64,000 nucleotides of DNA from CAWCAW01 sp963714125 (GCA_963714125.1 OY970234.1:2542001-2606000), one strand, 5' to 3'. Positions 9,018-17,882 are shown, counted from the first letter of the stretch. Numbers and translations: made by a program. Notes: generated by a model not told the origin, from the letters alone.

Positions 9018-10619
9018 ATGGCGTTACTTGCGAGGATGCCGGACGGTCACATGTTGTTCTCCTACCAGCCGGGGCCGGGCTACGACGAGATCGTCGAACC
9101 GGGCGGCTCAGCGCGTCCGACCGCCGAAGGGCTATGGCGTCATCTCTCTGAGCTGGGGCTCGATTCCCTCCTCGAGCGCCAGCAGGCCGCCGATCGCGAG
9201 ATTCGCACCATCGGCGTCACCTATCAGACCTACGAGGGGGACGTGGCCGTGGACCGGCCCTGGCCCTTTGACGTCATCCCTCGCGTGCTGCCCGCTTCCG
9301 AGTGGGCCCGCGTGCGCCAGGGTCTCGTCCAGCGCCTTCGGGCCCTTAACTTGTTCATTGACGACGTGTACCACGACCAACGGTCGGTGCAGGCCGGCGT
9401 GGTGCCCTCGGACCTGGTCACGGGCTCACCCAACTTTCGACCCGAATCTATGGGGGTGAACCCGCCTGGCGGGGTGTGGGCGCCCATCTGCGGCAGCGAT
9501 CTGGTACGCGGCGAGGACGGGACGTTCTATGTCCTTGAGGACAACCTGCGTGTCCCCTCGGGCGTGTCCTACCTCCTCGAGAATCGCATGGTGGCCAAAC
9601 GTGTGCTCCCCGAGCTCTTTCGTGCCTACAGCATCGAGCCGGTGGACACCTATATCGGCAAACTGAGTTCGATGCTGGCTTCTTTGGCACCCCAGCGTCG
9701 TGAACCGACCGTGGTGGTGCTGACGCCGGGCATCTGCAATGCCGCCTACTTCGAGCACGCCTTTTTGGCCCAGCAGCTCGGTGTGGAACTCGTCACGGGC
9801 AGCGACCTGGTGGTGCTCGATGACGACACCGTGTACATGCGGACCGTGGGGGGCCTCGAGCGTGTCGACGTCATCTATCGCCGCATCGACGAATCGTTCC
9901 TCGACCCCGAGTGCTTCCGGCGCGACTCCCTGGTGGGAACACCAGGACTCATGCGCGCCTGGCGGGCCGGCAACGTCGCCCTGGTCAGTGCCCCGGGGGC
10001 GGGGGTGGCCGACGACAAGGCTGTCTATTCCTTCGTGCCCGAGATGATCCGGTACTTCCTCGGGGAGGATCCCATCCTGCCCAACGTGCCCACGTGGCGC
10101 TGCGGGGACCCTGACGATTGCCAGTTCGTCCTGGCTCACCTCGATGCCCTGGTCATAAAGCCGGCCAACGAGTCCGGGGGCTATGGAGTGGTGATCGGCC
10201 CCACCGCCGGCGCGGATGCTTTGGCGCTGGTGGCCCAGCGCATTGCCCAGTACCCACCCAACTGGGTAGCCCAACCCGTGCTGTCACTATCCACCATGCC
10301 GACGTTGTGCGACGGAACCGTCGTTCCTCGTCACGTTGATCTCCGACCCTTCACGTTGCTCGGCCCCGAGGACGCCTACGTCACCTCAGGCGGGCTCACA
10401 CGCGTGGCGCGCAACGCGGGATCCCTCATCGTGAACTCGTCTCAAGGAGGCGGGAGCAAGGACACATGGATCGTGGGTGCCACCATCGCCGACGTGGACG
10501 GCTTTGGGGCGTTGGGAGCCATGGCGAGCACGACCGACACCGGGCCCCGTCCCCCTGACTCCGCCCGCCCACGGGCCAAGGCATTGTCGCTGGCCACGGC
10601 TCAAGAGCTCGGGCAGTAG
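9018..10619 (+). CDS. Circularly permuted ATP-grasp protein (DUF404/DUF407 type)
   Basis: 533 residues resembling the circularly permuted type 2 ATP-grasp family. Recognisable stretches are LNLFIDDVYHDQ, GVWAPICGSDLVRGEDG, FYVLEDNLRVPSGVSYLLENR, VALVSAPGAGVADDKAVY and VIKPANESGGYGVVIG. Members are predicted amide- or peptide-bond-forming ligases that use ATP. They are commonly encoded next to an alpha-E protein and a transglutaminase-like protein, as here (45-nt gap to a fusion of exactly those two). The system's product is unknown. The start could be the ATG at 9018, 9036 or 9051; the longest is given. The tail after about residue 490 is Ala/Pro-rich and probably disordered. Confidence 0.85.
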   Translation: MALLARMPDGHMLFSYQPGPGYDEIVEPGGSARPTAEGLWRHLSELGLDSLLERQQAADREIRTIGVTYQTYEGDVAVDRPWPFDVIPRVLPASEWARVRQGLVQRLRALNLFIDDVYHDQRSVQAGVVPSDLVTGSPNFRPESMGVNPPGGVWAPICGSDLVRGEDGTFYVLEDNLRVPSGVSYLLENRMVAKRVLPELFRAYSIEPVDTYIGKLSSMLASLAPQRREPTVVVLTPGICNAAYFEHAFLAQQLGVELVTGSDLVVLDDDTVYMRTVGGLERVDVIYRRIDESFLDPECFRRDSLVGTPGLMRAWRAGNVALVSAPGAGVADDKAVYSFVPEMIRYFLGEDPILPNVPTWRCGDPDDCQFVLAHLDALVIKPANESGGYGVVIGPTAGADALALVAQRIAQYPPNWVAQPVLSLSTMPTLCDGTVVPRHVDLRPFTLLGPEDAYVTSGGLTRVARNAGSLIVNSSQGGGSKDTWIVGATIADVDGFGALGAMASTTDTGPRPPDSARPRAKALSLATAQELGQ

Positions 10620-10664
10620 ACCCCCACCCACGTAGGAGCGCACCACTTGAGAGAGGAGCGCGTG

Positions 10665-12671
10665 ATGTTGTTGGCACGAATGGCCGAAGCGGTCTACTGG
10701 GCCGGGCGCTACCTCGAGCGCGCCGAGGACACCGCTCGCGTCGTGCAGGTCCATGGCGATACCCACATCGACCTGCCCGTGGGCAAAGACGTGGGCTGGG
10801 GTCCTTTGGTGGAGATTGCCGGGACACCCGCCGCCTTCCACGCCAGCGCCGCACCACGAAGCCCCAGTGCGGCCCCGACCTTCGATGCCCGGCGATCATT
10901 CGAATCCCGCGTCGTCGCCTTCGTTCTGACCGACCTCGACAATCCCTCGTCGATTCTGGCGTCCATCGCCGGAGCTCGCGCCAACCTGCGTGACGCTCGT
11001 CCGGTGGTGCCCCGTGAGGTGTGGGAGCTCTGCAACGAGCTGTGGCTGGCGTTGAGCGGTGATGCCACCGCCATCGACGCGCGCAACCGGCGCGTGCTGT
11101 GGCTTCAGCGCGTCATCGACGACGTCCACCGGATCAACGGCGTCCTCCACAACACCATGCGGCGCGATGAGGCGCTGGCGTTCTTTCGCATGGGCCAGCA
11201 ACTCGAGCGTGCCGACTTTACCTGCCGGGTGCTCACCGTCAGGGCTGACAGCGCCGTGCTGGGAGCTACTGGCGACCCCTATGACGAAGTGCATCAGATG
11301 GCCCTGCTCCGATCACTGGCGTCCTATCAGCCCTTCCGACGCGCCACCCCGGCCAGCCATAACGGCGCGTCGACGCTCAAGTTCCTGCTCCAAGACGAGG
11401 CCTTTCCGCGTGCGGTGCACGCCTGTCTGGCCGAACTCCAAGACCTCGTCAAGTCACTCCCGCACAATGAACCCATCCTGGCCGCCTGCACCGACACGTC
11501 GGTCCTCGTCTCCGGCGCACCGGTGGCACATCCCACCGCGGCGGCCCTGCGCGCCTTTTTGACAGAGCTCCAGCCCGCTCTGGGCAACCTGCATGACCAC
11601 ATCGTCGCCTCGTTCTTCGCGCCGGTCTCGGCGCCGTCGCTGGTTGAGCCCGACTACGCCCGTTCGCCCCGCCATGAGGCGTGGCGCGCCGAAACCGGGC
11701 CGTCCCCCCGTCTGGGGCCAGCCAGAGGCACAATCGGGGCCGTGCCCGAAGGCAAGCTCTACCGCATCACTCATGTCACGACCTACGACTACGCGGCGCC
11801 GGTCGAACAGTCGTACAACGAAGCACATTTGCGCCCCCGCGATAGCGACCATCAGCAGTGCCGGTCCTACGACCTCGACATCGATCCCACCCCGAGTGCG
11901 CGCTTTGAAAGCGTCGACCCGTTCGGAAACCACGTGGCGACATTTGTCGTGCAAGGCGGCTTTGAGCGCATGGCGGTCACGTCCACGAGCGAGGTGCTGG
12001 TGTGGCCACCGAGCCCGCCTCCTGTCGGTCCCCCGTGGGAATCCGTTCGAGCGCTGCTCGAGATCGACCGCCAACCCACGGCTCGAGACGCGCGACGGTG
12101 TCGAGCGCCTTCTCGGTTGGTGCCGACTTCGAATGCGCTGGCCGACTACGCACACCCCTCGTTTCTGCCCGGCCGGCCTTTCGTCGAGGCCATCGTGGAC
12201 CTCACCACCCGGATCTACGGAGACTTTCACTACGAGCCGGGCTTCACGTCGATTTCCACTCCCCTCCTCGACGTGCTCGAACAGCGGCGCGGCGTGTGCC
12301 AAGACTTCGCCCACCTCATGATCGGCTGCGTCCGATCGCTGGGTCTGGCCGCTCGCTACGTCAGCGGCTACATAGAGACCCTTCCCGCCGCGGGCCAGGA
12401 CCGCCTCGTCGGTGCCGATGCGTCGCACGCCTGGGCTTCGGTCTACCTCCCCGGTTGGGGCTGGTTCGACGTCGATCCGACCAACGATCAGGTCGTCGGA
12501 GACTCCCACATCACCACGGCGTGGGGTCGCGACTACTGGGACGTGTCGCCGCTGCGCGGGTCAGTCGAAGGAGGTGGATCGTCGCACCATCTCGACGTCG
12601 CCGTGGACGTGCGCAACGTGGACGCGCATGACATGCCCCGGGCGTCGGCCCCGGAGACGGCGGCGTCATAG
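10665..12671 (+). CDS. Fusion of alpha-E (DUF403) domain and transglutaminase-like cysteine peptidase domain
   Basis: 668 residues in one frame. The N-terminal part (about 1-330) is an all-helical alpha-E domain beginning MLLARMAEAVYWAGRYLERA with the internal WLQRVIDDVHRINGVLHNTM. After a linker, residues from about 360 form a bacterial transglutaminase-like unit: its N-terminal beta domain (LYRITHVTTYDYAAPVEQSY) and catalytic core with Cys545 (RRGVCQDFAHLMIG), His588 (DASHAWASVYLPGWGW) and Asp in FDVDPTND. These are usually separate neighbouring genes; here they are one polypeptide, which supports their working together with the upstream ATP-grasp enzyme. The ATG at 10665 has gaggag 8 nt upstream. 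A GTG at 11742 at the transglutaminase border is not preceded by any stop, so the fusion looks real. Confidence 0.88.
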   Translation: MLLARMAEAVYWAGRYLERAEDTARVVQVHGDTHIDLPVGKDVGWGPLVEIAGTPAAFHASAAPRSPSAAPTFDARRSFESRVVAFVLTDLDNPSSILASIAGARANLRDARPVVPREVWELCNELWLALSGDATAIDARNRRVLWLQRVIDDVHRINGVLHNTMRRDEALAFFRMGQQLERADFTCRVLTVRADSAVLGATGDPYDEVHQMALLRSLASYQPFRRATPASHNGASTLKFLLQDEAFPRAVHACLAELQDLVKSLPHNEPILAACTDTSVLVSGAPVAHPTAAALRAFLTELQPALGNLHDHIVASFFAPVSAPSLVEPDYARSPRHEAWRAETGPSPRLGPARGTIGAVPEGKLYRITHVTTYDYAAPVEQSYNEAHLRPRDSDHQQCRSYDLDIDPTPSARFESVDPFGNHVATFVVQGGFERMAVTSTSEVLVWPPSPPPVGPPWESVRALLEIDRQPTARDARRCRAPSRLVPTSNALADYAHPSFLPGRPFVEAIVDLTTRIYGDFHYEPGFTSISTPLLDVLEQRRGVCQDFAHLMIGCVRSLGLAARYVSGYIETLPAAGQDRLVGADASHAWASVYLPGWGWFDVDPTNDQVVGDSHITTAWGRDYWDVSPLRGSVEGGGSSHHLDVAVDVRNVDAHDMPRASAPETAAS

Positions 12672-12728
12672 TCCTCACCGCATCGATCCGGTGATCTTCG
12701 GGAAGTGGTCGGCGCCACCCAATGGCCG

Positions 12729-13598
12729 TCAGGCCGGATCGACATCCATCGGGGTGCCGGCCAGGGATTGGCGCAACGCATTCAACGTGGCCAAGGCCCG
12801 CTCCGATCGGGGCGGATCGGCGGCGGCCACCGAGAGCACCAGGGACTCGAGCAGCACGATGGTTTGACCGTGGCTGGCAAAAGACGCCGGTGCACCCCGG
12901 CCGGCGTCGAGCCGTACCCGCACCGGTTCGGCCAGCCGTGGACCAAGCACGTCGGTGACAAGCACGACCGGCACCCCCATGTGGGCGGCATGACGCAGGA
13001 GCACGCGCACATAGCGATGAATGCGGCCGTAGGCGAGCAGCACGATGGCATCGTCACCCGCTACGGCCAGAAGTTCATCGGCGTGATCGGTGCCGGCATG
13101 GGTCAACGCTCCTGACGGTGTGCCCAGCCGCCGGCACAAAAACGCCGCGTATTCGGCCAGGCTGGCCGATGGGCCGGTGCCACACCACCACACACGCTGC
13201 GCCTGGGCCAGCACCGCGCACGCCTCCGCAAACCCGTCGGCGGATATACGGCGCTGCAACGCACGCAGGGCCTCCACCTGCTGGTCGATGGCAGCATCGA
13301 GAAAGCTCCGATCTCCCGCACCGTCCTCGATGGCGGTGTGAAAGCGAGCGGTGAGATCGGACTCTTCGGACTCCCCCGCGGCGCGACGTAGCTCGCGCAA
13401 ACTCGAGAAACCGAGGGACTTGGCCGTTCGCACCACGGTGGCATCGCTGGTGCCCACCGCGGCAGCAATCTCCTGCGCCGTCATGGACGCCGCCCGGGCG
13501 CCCATGCGGATGACGTACTCGGCCACCTGTCGTTGCGTGGCCCCGCTCACCCGCTGTAGACGAGCCGACCAGCTATCTGTAGCCTCTGCGACATGCAT
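12729..13598 (-). CDS. RpiR/MurR-family transcriptional regulator (HTH plus SIS domain)
   Basis: 289 residues. The N-terminal HTH_6 domain is visible as VAEYVIRMGARAASMTAQEIAAAVG followed by TSDATVVRTAKSLGFSSLREL, the typical RpiR recognition region. A SIS sugar-phosphate isomerase-like domain follows, with WWCGTGPSASLAEYAAFLCRR and later DDAIVLLAYGRIHRY. Such regulators sense phosphosugars and control sugar or cell-wall amino-sugar genes. The ATG at 13598 (MHVAEATDSW) fits the family better than the in-frame start at 13649. It is divergent from a membrane protein gene; the 38-nt gap contains a perfect palindrome that is a likely operator. No obvious sugar pathway gene is adjacent. Confidence 0.82.
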   Translation of the reverse strand: MHVAEATDSWSARLQRVSGATQRQVAEYVIRMGARAASMTAQEIAAAVGTSDATVVRTAKSLGFSSLRELRRAAGESEESDLTARFHTAIEDGAGDRSFLDAAIDQQVEALRALQRRISADGFAEACAVLAQAQRVWWCGTGPSASLAEYAAFLCRRLGTPSGALTHAGTDHADELLAVAGDDAIVLLAYGRIHRYVRVLLRHAAHMGVPVVLVTDVLGPRLAEPVRVRLDAGRGAPASFASHGQTIVLLESLVLSVAAADPPRSERALATLNALRQSLAGTPMDVDPA

Positions 13599-13603
13599 CA
13601 GGC

Positions 13604-13618
13604 TAAATGTAGCATTTA
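13604..13618. promoter_or_regulatory. Perfect 15-bp palindrome, candidate operator of the RpiR-type regulator
   Basis: The sequence TAAATG-TAG-CATTTA forms an inverted repeat with 6-bp arms and a 3-nt centre. It lies in the 38-nt gap between the divergent RpiR-type regulator (start 13598) and the COG4280-like membrane protein (start 13637). Its AT-rich character stands out in this GC-rich region. Placement between divergent starts suggests autoregulation and control of the membrane protein; binding is inferred. Confidence 0.5.
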
Positions 13619-13636
13619 CTACGGGCACTAACAACG

Positions 13637-14446
13637 GTGCATGAGGCATCGCTGTTGGCGGCTTCTTTTTTGGCCTGCACCGTTGAGATGGTCGAGGCGC
13701 TGACCATCGTCTTGGCCATCGGCGCCACGCGAGGGTGGCGTTCGGCGTTATCCGGAGCGGCCGGGGCCCTCCTCGTCTTGTGCCTGGCCGTCGCCATCGT
13801 GGGCTCCAGCTTGGCGAAGATCCCGATCGCTACTCTGCGCCTGGGCGTCGGGGCGTTTCTCGTCGTCTTCGGTCTGCAGTGGCTGCAAAAGGCGATCCGA
13901 CGAGCCGGCGGCGTGAAAGCAATCCACGACGAGAACGCCATCTTTGCCAACAGCGAGCGCGATGCGCAGTCAGTAGCCCGGCCTGCGCGAGGCGCGGACT
14001 GGTACGCCATGACCACGACATTCAAGTGTGTGTTGCTCGAAGGCCTCGAGGTCGTGCTCATCGTGGTGAGTTTCGGTTCCGCCCAGCACCATCTGGCATT
14101 GGCATCGCTCGGAGCCGCCAGTGCCGTCGTCATCGTGACCGGGGCGGGGATCGCCATCCACAAGCCGTTGGCGAAGGTTCCCGAGAACACGCTCAAGCTC
14201 GTGGTGGCCATGGTGCTTACGACCTTCGGGATTCTGTGGACATCTGAAGGTCTGGGTCTGGCTTTGGGCAGCGGCCAACTCCCGCTCGTCGTCATCCTCG
14301 CGTTCGTGATCATCGGTAGTGGTTCCGCCATCATGGTCCTGAGGCGGCGTCGCAACCGGGGCACCCCCACCGACCGGAGTCAGCTTCGATCCGAACCATC
14401 GGGTGCCGCTGGCCCCGGGTCCCTCGGGGGGGAACAAAGATCGTGA
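13637..14446 (+). CDS. COG4280-like multi-pass membrane protein
   Basis: 269 residues with about seven hydrophobic segments, beginning SLLAASFLACTVEMVEALTIVLAIG. The Glu-containing VEMVEALTIVL helix and the repeated pattern in LLEGLEVVLIVVSFG give two internal half-repeats with an E-x-x-E/L-E-x motif. This is reminiscent of the iron-permease/COG4280 group of predicted membrane proteins with acidic residues in helices. I infer a possible metal transporter; function is unproven. The C-terminus is a hydrophilic Arg/Gly/Ser tail. The start is a GTG at 13637 without a strong Shine-Dalgarno site. Its stop overlaps the GTG of a receiver-domain gene by 4 nt, so the two are coupled. Confidence 0.7.
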   Translation: MHEASLLAASFLACTVEMVEALTIVLAIGATRGWRSALSGAAGALLVLCLAVAIVGSSLAKIPIATLRLGVGAFLVVFGLQWLQKAIRRAGGVKAIHDENAIFANSERDAQSVARPARGADWYAMTTTFKCVLLEGLEVVLIVVSFGSAQHHLALASLGAASAVVIVTGAGIAIHKPLAKVPENTLKLVVAMVLTTFGILWTSEGLGLALGSGQLPLVVILAFVIIGSGSAIMVLRRRRNRGTPTDRSQLRSEPSGAAGPGSLGGEQRS

Positions 14447-14817
14447 CGACACGCGTCCTCATCGTCGAGGACCATCCAAAGACAGCCGCATTGTTGGCAC
14501 GCGGTCTCCAGGAGCGTGGTTTCGCCGTCGACGTCGCACCCACCGGAGAGCAAGCCACGCGCCTTGGCAGCGAGACGAACTACGACGTGGTCGTGCTCGA
14601 CCTCATGCTGCCCGATGTGGACGGGCTCGAAGTCCTTCGTCGTATCCGTGGTGCCGGTGCCACGTCACCGGTCATCGTGGTCACGGCGCGCGACTCGGAA
14701 GAGGACCGTCTCCTGGCCCTGGACGCCGGCGCCGATGACTTCCTGCGCAAGCCGTTTGCCTTTGAGGAGTTGCTGCAGCGCCTCAAGCGCCTGGCCGAGG
14801 GCGGAGACTCCCTCTGA
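14443..14817 (+). CDS. Stand-alone OmpR-type receiver domain
   Basis: 124 residues holding only a receiver domain: VLIVEDHPKTAALL (acidic pair), VVVLDLMLPDVDG (phospho-Asp), VIVVTARDSEED (Thr) and FLRKPFAFEELL (Lys). It resembles the N-terminal half of OmpR/PhoB regulators, but the stop at 14815-14817 comes right after the receiver, with no winged-helix domain in any frame downstream before the MarR gene. It starts at a GTG overlapping the previous stop (GTGA), so it is translationally coupled to the membrane protein. No histidine kinase is adjacent. Confidence 0.8.
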   Translation: MTTRVLIVEDHPKTAALLARGLQERGFAVDVAPTGEQATRLGSETNYDVVVLDLMLPDVDGLEVLRRIRGAGATSPVIVVTARDSEEDRLLALDAGADDFLRKPFAFEELLQRLKRLAEGGDSL

Positions 14818-14830
14818 TCATTAGTCAGTC

Positions 14831-14847
14831 TTACCTTATAAGGCTAA
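14831..14847. promoter_or_regulatory. Palindromic candidate MarR operator
   Basis: A perfect 10-bp palindrome CCTTATAAGG (14834-14843) sits inside a wider near-symmetric TTA...TAA context, and the half-site ACCTTAT recurs at 14848-14853. It lies 14-26 nt upstream of the MarR start, where a repressor would block its own promoter; TATAAG here may also serve as the -10 element. MarR proteins usually bind palindromes of about 16-20 bp, which fits. Confidence 0.5.
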
Positions 14848-14856
14848 CCTTATGAG

Positions 14857-15294
14857 ATGGCCCACGAACCCGACGTCGATCAGGTGGCCGCCACCCTCAG
14901 GGTGAGCATGGGTTTGCTGGTGCGACGCTTGCGTCAAGTACAGCCCCACGGGGACCTCACCATGCCCGAGATATCGGCCCTGGCCCGTCTTGAGCGCGGT
15001 GGGTCCACCACGGCAACAGCGCTGGCCAAGCTCGAGCAAATCAGCCCCCAATCAATGGGAGCCACCCTCGCCTCCCTCGAGGCGCGCCGTCTCGTGGAGC
15101 GCGACCCGGATCCCGACGACGGCAGGAAGGCGGTCGTTTCCGTATCGGCCGAAGGGCGCCGTGCCTTGTCGATCAACCGCAACGCCCGGACCGAAGCATT
15201 GGCCCAAGCCTTGGCGAGCGGGTTCACACCACTGGAGTTGAGACAACTGCAGGCGGTGGGGCCGCTGCTCGAGCGCCTGGCACAAACGCTTTGA
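14857..15294 (+). CDS. MarR-family transcriptional regulator
   Basis: 145 residues with the MarR winged-helix fold. The DNA-binding region is STTATALAKLEQISPQSMGATLASLEARRLVERDPDPDDGR, with the wing containing the typical D-x-D-D-G-R pattern, followed by VSVSAEGRRAL. Dimerisation helices lie at both ends. It starts 14 nt after a palindrome that is probably its own operator. The downstream MFS exporter starts at or just after its stop, so this is a classic MarR-controlled efflux pair: the repressor would release on binding a drug or phenolic compound. Confidence 0.88.
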   Translation: MAHEPDVDQVAATLRVSMGLLVRRLRQVQPHGDLTMPEISALARLERGGSTTATALAKLEQISPQSMGATLASLEARRLVERDPDPDDGRKAVVSVSAEGRRALSINRNARTEALAQALASGFTPLELRQLQAVGPLLERLAQTL

Positions 15295-15320
15295 TATCGG
15301 CCGTCCGACGCCGCCTGGGA

Positions 15321-17087
15321 ATGTCGAACCGCCCCCCAGGATCGCCCGCACCTGAAGACCGTTACAAGTGGGTGGCGTTATCGAACACGACGGCCGCCGT
15401 CTTTATGTCGCAACTCGACGGGTCCATCGTCATCATTGCGTTGCCGGCCATCTTTCGTGGCATCCACCTTGATCCCCTTGCTCCCGCCAATGTGGTGTAC
15501 CTGCTTTGGATGATCATGGGGTATCGGTTGGTGCAGGCCGTCTTCGTTGTCACTGTGGGCCGTTTCGGAGACATGTTCGGCCGCGTCAGGATTTACAACG
15601 CCGGCTTCGCCGTGTTCACGGTCGCCTCCATCCTGCTCTCGTTCGATCCCTACCAGGGCGCTCAAGGCGCCCAATGGCTCATCGGCTGGCGGGTGCTGCA
15701 AGCCCTGGGTGGCTCCATGCTCATCGCCAATTCGGCCGCCATCCTGACCGACGCCTTTCCACTCGAACAACGCGGCTTTGCCTTGGGCATCAATCAGGTC
15801 TCCGCCCTGGCTGGGCAATTCGTCGGCTTGGTGGCCGGTGGGGTGCTGGCGGCATTGGATTGGCGACTCGTGTTCTGGGTCAATGTCCCCGTGGGGATCT
15901 ACGGGACGCTGTGGGCGTATTTCAAACTTCGAGACAACGGTGAACGGCGCCCGGGTCGGGTCGACTGGTGGGGAAACGCCACCTTCGCCGTCGGTCTGGG
16001 CGCACTCCTTATCGCCATCACCTATGGGATCCAACCTCACGGTGGACACACGATGGGGTGGACGAACCCTGCGGTTCTGGCCCTGGTGGCGACGGGCATC
16101 GTGCTGTTGGCGATCTTCGCCACCATCGAGAGCAAGATCGCCGAGCCCATGTTCCAGCTCAACTTGTTTCGCATCAGAGCCTTTACAGCCGGCAATATCG
16201 CCGGCCTGGCTGCCTCTATCGCCAGGGGCGGCCTGCAGTTCATGCTCGTGATTTGGCTCCAAGGCGTGTGGCTGCCTCTGCACGGCTACAACTACAGCGA
16301 GACGCCTTTGTGGGCCGGCATCTTCCTCCTCCCGCTGACCGCCGGCTTCCTCGTCGCCGGTCCCACGGCCGGGTTCCTCTCCGATCGCTTCGGAGCTCGG
16401 GGTTTCGCCACTGCCGGCATGGCCCTTTTCGGCGCCAGCTTCATCGGCTTGCTTTTGCTCCCCGTCGATTTTCCTTATGTGCCCTTTGCGTTACTCCTGG
16501 TGGCCAACGGCATCGGTTCGGGCATGTTCGCCGCCCCCAACACGTCGTCAATCATGAGCAGCGTCCCCGCCCACCGACGCGGCGTGGCATCGGGCATGCG
16601 GTCGACGTTTCAGAACTCCGGTACGGCGCTGTCCATCGGTGTGTTCTTCTCGCTCATGATCGTGGGGTTGGCCGGCAGTCTTCCCAAGACCTTGACGCGG
16701 GGTCTGCAGCACCAGGGCATTCCTCATGGTGTGGCTCATCAGATCGGCACCTTGCCGCCCGTATCGTCATTATTCGCCGCGCTTCTCGGCGTCAATCCAG
16801 TCCGCCACTTGCTGACGCTGGGTGGCTTCGCACTTTCGAAGGTGTCCAGAACGCAACAGCTCGTTCTTACGGGACGGACATTCTTTCCTGATCTGATCTC
16901 AGGGCCGTTCCACCAAGGCTTGGTGGTGGTGTTCGCAGTAGCAGCGGGATTGGCGGTCGTGGCCGGGATCGCGTCGTCCCTGCGCGGTGGACACACCATG
17001 GTGAGCACCACGCCAGATCCGTCACACCCGACGAACTCCGAACGACGCGGTGGCGATGAGGTGCTTCCTGTCGACACCGCGCTCTAA
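15321..17087 (+). CDS. MFS multidrug exporter, DHA2 (14-helix, EmrB/QacA) type
   Basis: About 588 residues, 14 predicted membrane helices. Family marks: FMSQLDGSIVIIALPAI (motif D1 region, LD-x-S-I-V-x-x-A-L-P), VGRFGDMFGRVRIYN (motif A) and GWRVLQALGGSMLIANSAAI (motif B/C). It is a proton-coupled exporter of drugs or metabolites. A long extracellular loop carries GLQHQGIPHGVAHQIG near residues 465-480. The start may be the TTG at 15291, overlapping the MarR stop, or the ATG at 15321; the latter is given. Co-transcribed with and presumably repressed by the upstream MarR protein. Confidence 0.88.
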   Translation: MSNRPPGSPAPEDRYKWVALSNTTAAVFMSQLDGSIVIIALPAIFRGIHLDPLAPANVVYLLWMIMGYRLVQAVFVVTVGRFGDMFGRVRIYNAGFAVFTVASILLSFDPYQGAQGAQWLIGWRVLQALGGSMLIANSAAILTDAFPLEQRGFALGINQVSALAGQFVGLVAGGVLAALDWRLVFWVNVPVGIYGTLWAYFKLRDNGERRPGRVDWWGNATFAVGLGALLIAITYGIQPHGGHTMGWTNPAVLALVATGIVLLAIFATIESKIAEPMFQLNLFRIRAFTAGNIAGLAASIARGGLQFMLVIWLQGVWLPLHGYNYSETPLWAGIFLLPLTAGFLVAGPTAGFLSDRFGARGFATAGMALFGASFIGLLLLPVDFPYVPFALLLVANGIGSGMFAAPNTSSIMSSVPAHRRGVASGMRSTFQNSGTALSIGVFFSLMIVGLAGSLPKTLTRGLQHQGIPHGVAHQIGTLPPVSSLFAALLGVNPVRHLLTLGGFALSKVSRTQQLVLTGRTFFPDLISGPFHQGLVVVFAVAAGLAVVAGIASSLRGGHTMVSTTPDPSHPTNSERRGGDEVLPVDTAL

Positions 17088-17165
17088 CGGAGCGCGCGGC
17101 ACGGCTACCATCGTCACCCTTCGGTTGTAGCACTCTCCCATTTTTCGGACGAATCGACGTGCCCC

Positions 17166-17882
17166 ATGGCTGACATAACCTTTCCCGGATCTCAAGGCGA
17201 CCTTCAGGCTTGCCTGGCGCGTCCGGCCGGCAACGGACCATGGCCGGCCGTGATCGTCATCCACGATGTCTTCGGTATGGGCGCGGACCTTCGCAATCAG
17301 TGCGACTGGCTCGCCGACAGCGGCTATCTCGCCCTGGCCCCTGACCTGTACTCCTGGGGCCGCACCGTTACGTGCCTGCGCGCCACCGTCGCCGATCTCA
17401 GGGCTCGTCGCGGCAGGACCTTTGACGACCTGGAGGCGGCCCGGATCTGGCTTTCGGCCGATGCCAGCTGCACCGGGCAGATCGGGGTCATCGGCTACTG
17501 CTTGGGGGGCGGGTTCTCGCTCCTGCTCGCCGCTGGGCACGGCTTCTCGGCCTCCAGCGTGAACTACGGCGACGTACCCGATGACGCCGAAGCCGTCCTC
17601 GCCGGCGCCTGTCCCGTCGTGGGCAGCTTCGGAGCCAAGGATCGCCGCCTCAAGGGCACTGCCGCCAAGCTCACCAAGGCCTTGGAAGCCGATGCGGTGC
17701 CGGGTGACGTGAAGGAGTATCCCGAAGCCGGTCACGGGTTTCTGAACCAGCACGACGGTGCGGCTGGCGTTCTCGTAGCTGTGCTCGGAAGACTGGCCGG
17801 GATCGGCTATGACGAGGCGGCCGCGGCCGACGCACGGCGTCGAATCATCGAGTTCTTCGATCGCCACCTCAAAGCGGCCTGA
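17166..17882 (+). CDS. Dienelactone hydrolase-family protein
   Basis: 238 residues with an alpha/beta-hydrolase fold. The nucleophile is Cys in VIGYCLGGGFSLLLAAG (G-x-C-x-G, the dienelactone hydrolase form), the acid lies around SFGAKDRRLKG and the histidine in EAGHGFLNQHDG. The N-terminus has VIVIHDVFGMGADLRNQCDWLA, a common opening of the family. It would hydrolyse dienelactones or other small esters. The C-terminus has a family-typical segment with the catalytic His. It stands alone; the neighbours give no aromatic-degradation context. Confidence 0.88.
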   Translation: MADITFPGSQGDLQACLARPAGNGPWPAVIVIHDVFGMGADLRNQCDWLADSGYLALAPDLYSWGRTVTCLRATVADLRARRGRTFDDLEAARIWLSADASCTGQIGVIGYCLGGGFSLLLAAGHGFSASSVNYGDVPDDAEAVLAGACPVVGSFGAKDRRLKGTAAKLTKALEADAVPGDVKEYPEAGHGFLNQHDGAAGVLVAVLGRLAGIGYDEAAAADARRRIIEFFDRHLKAA

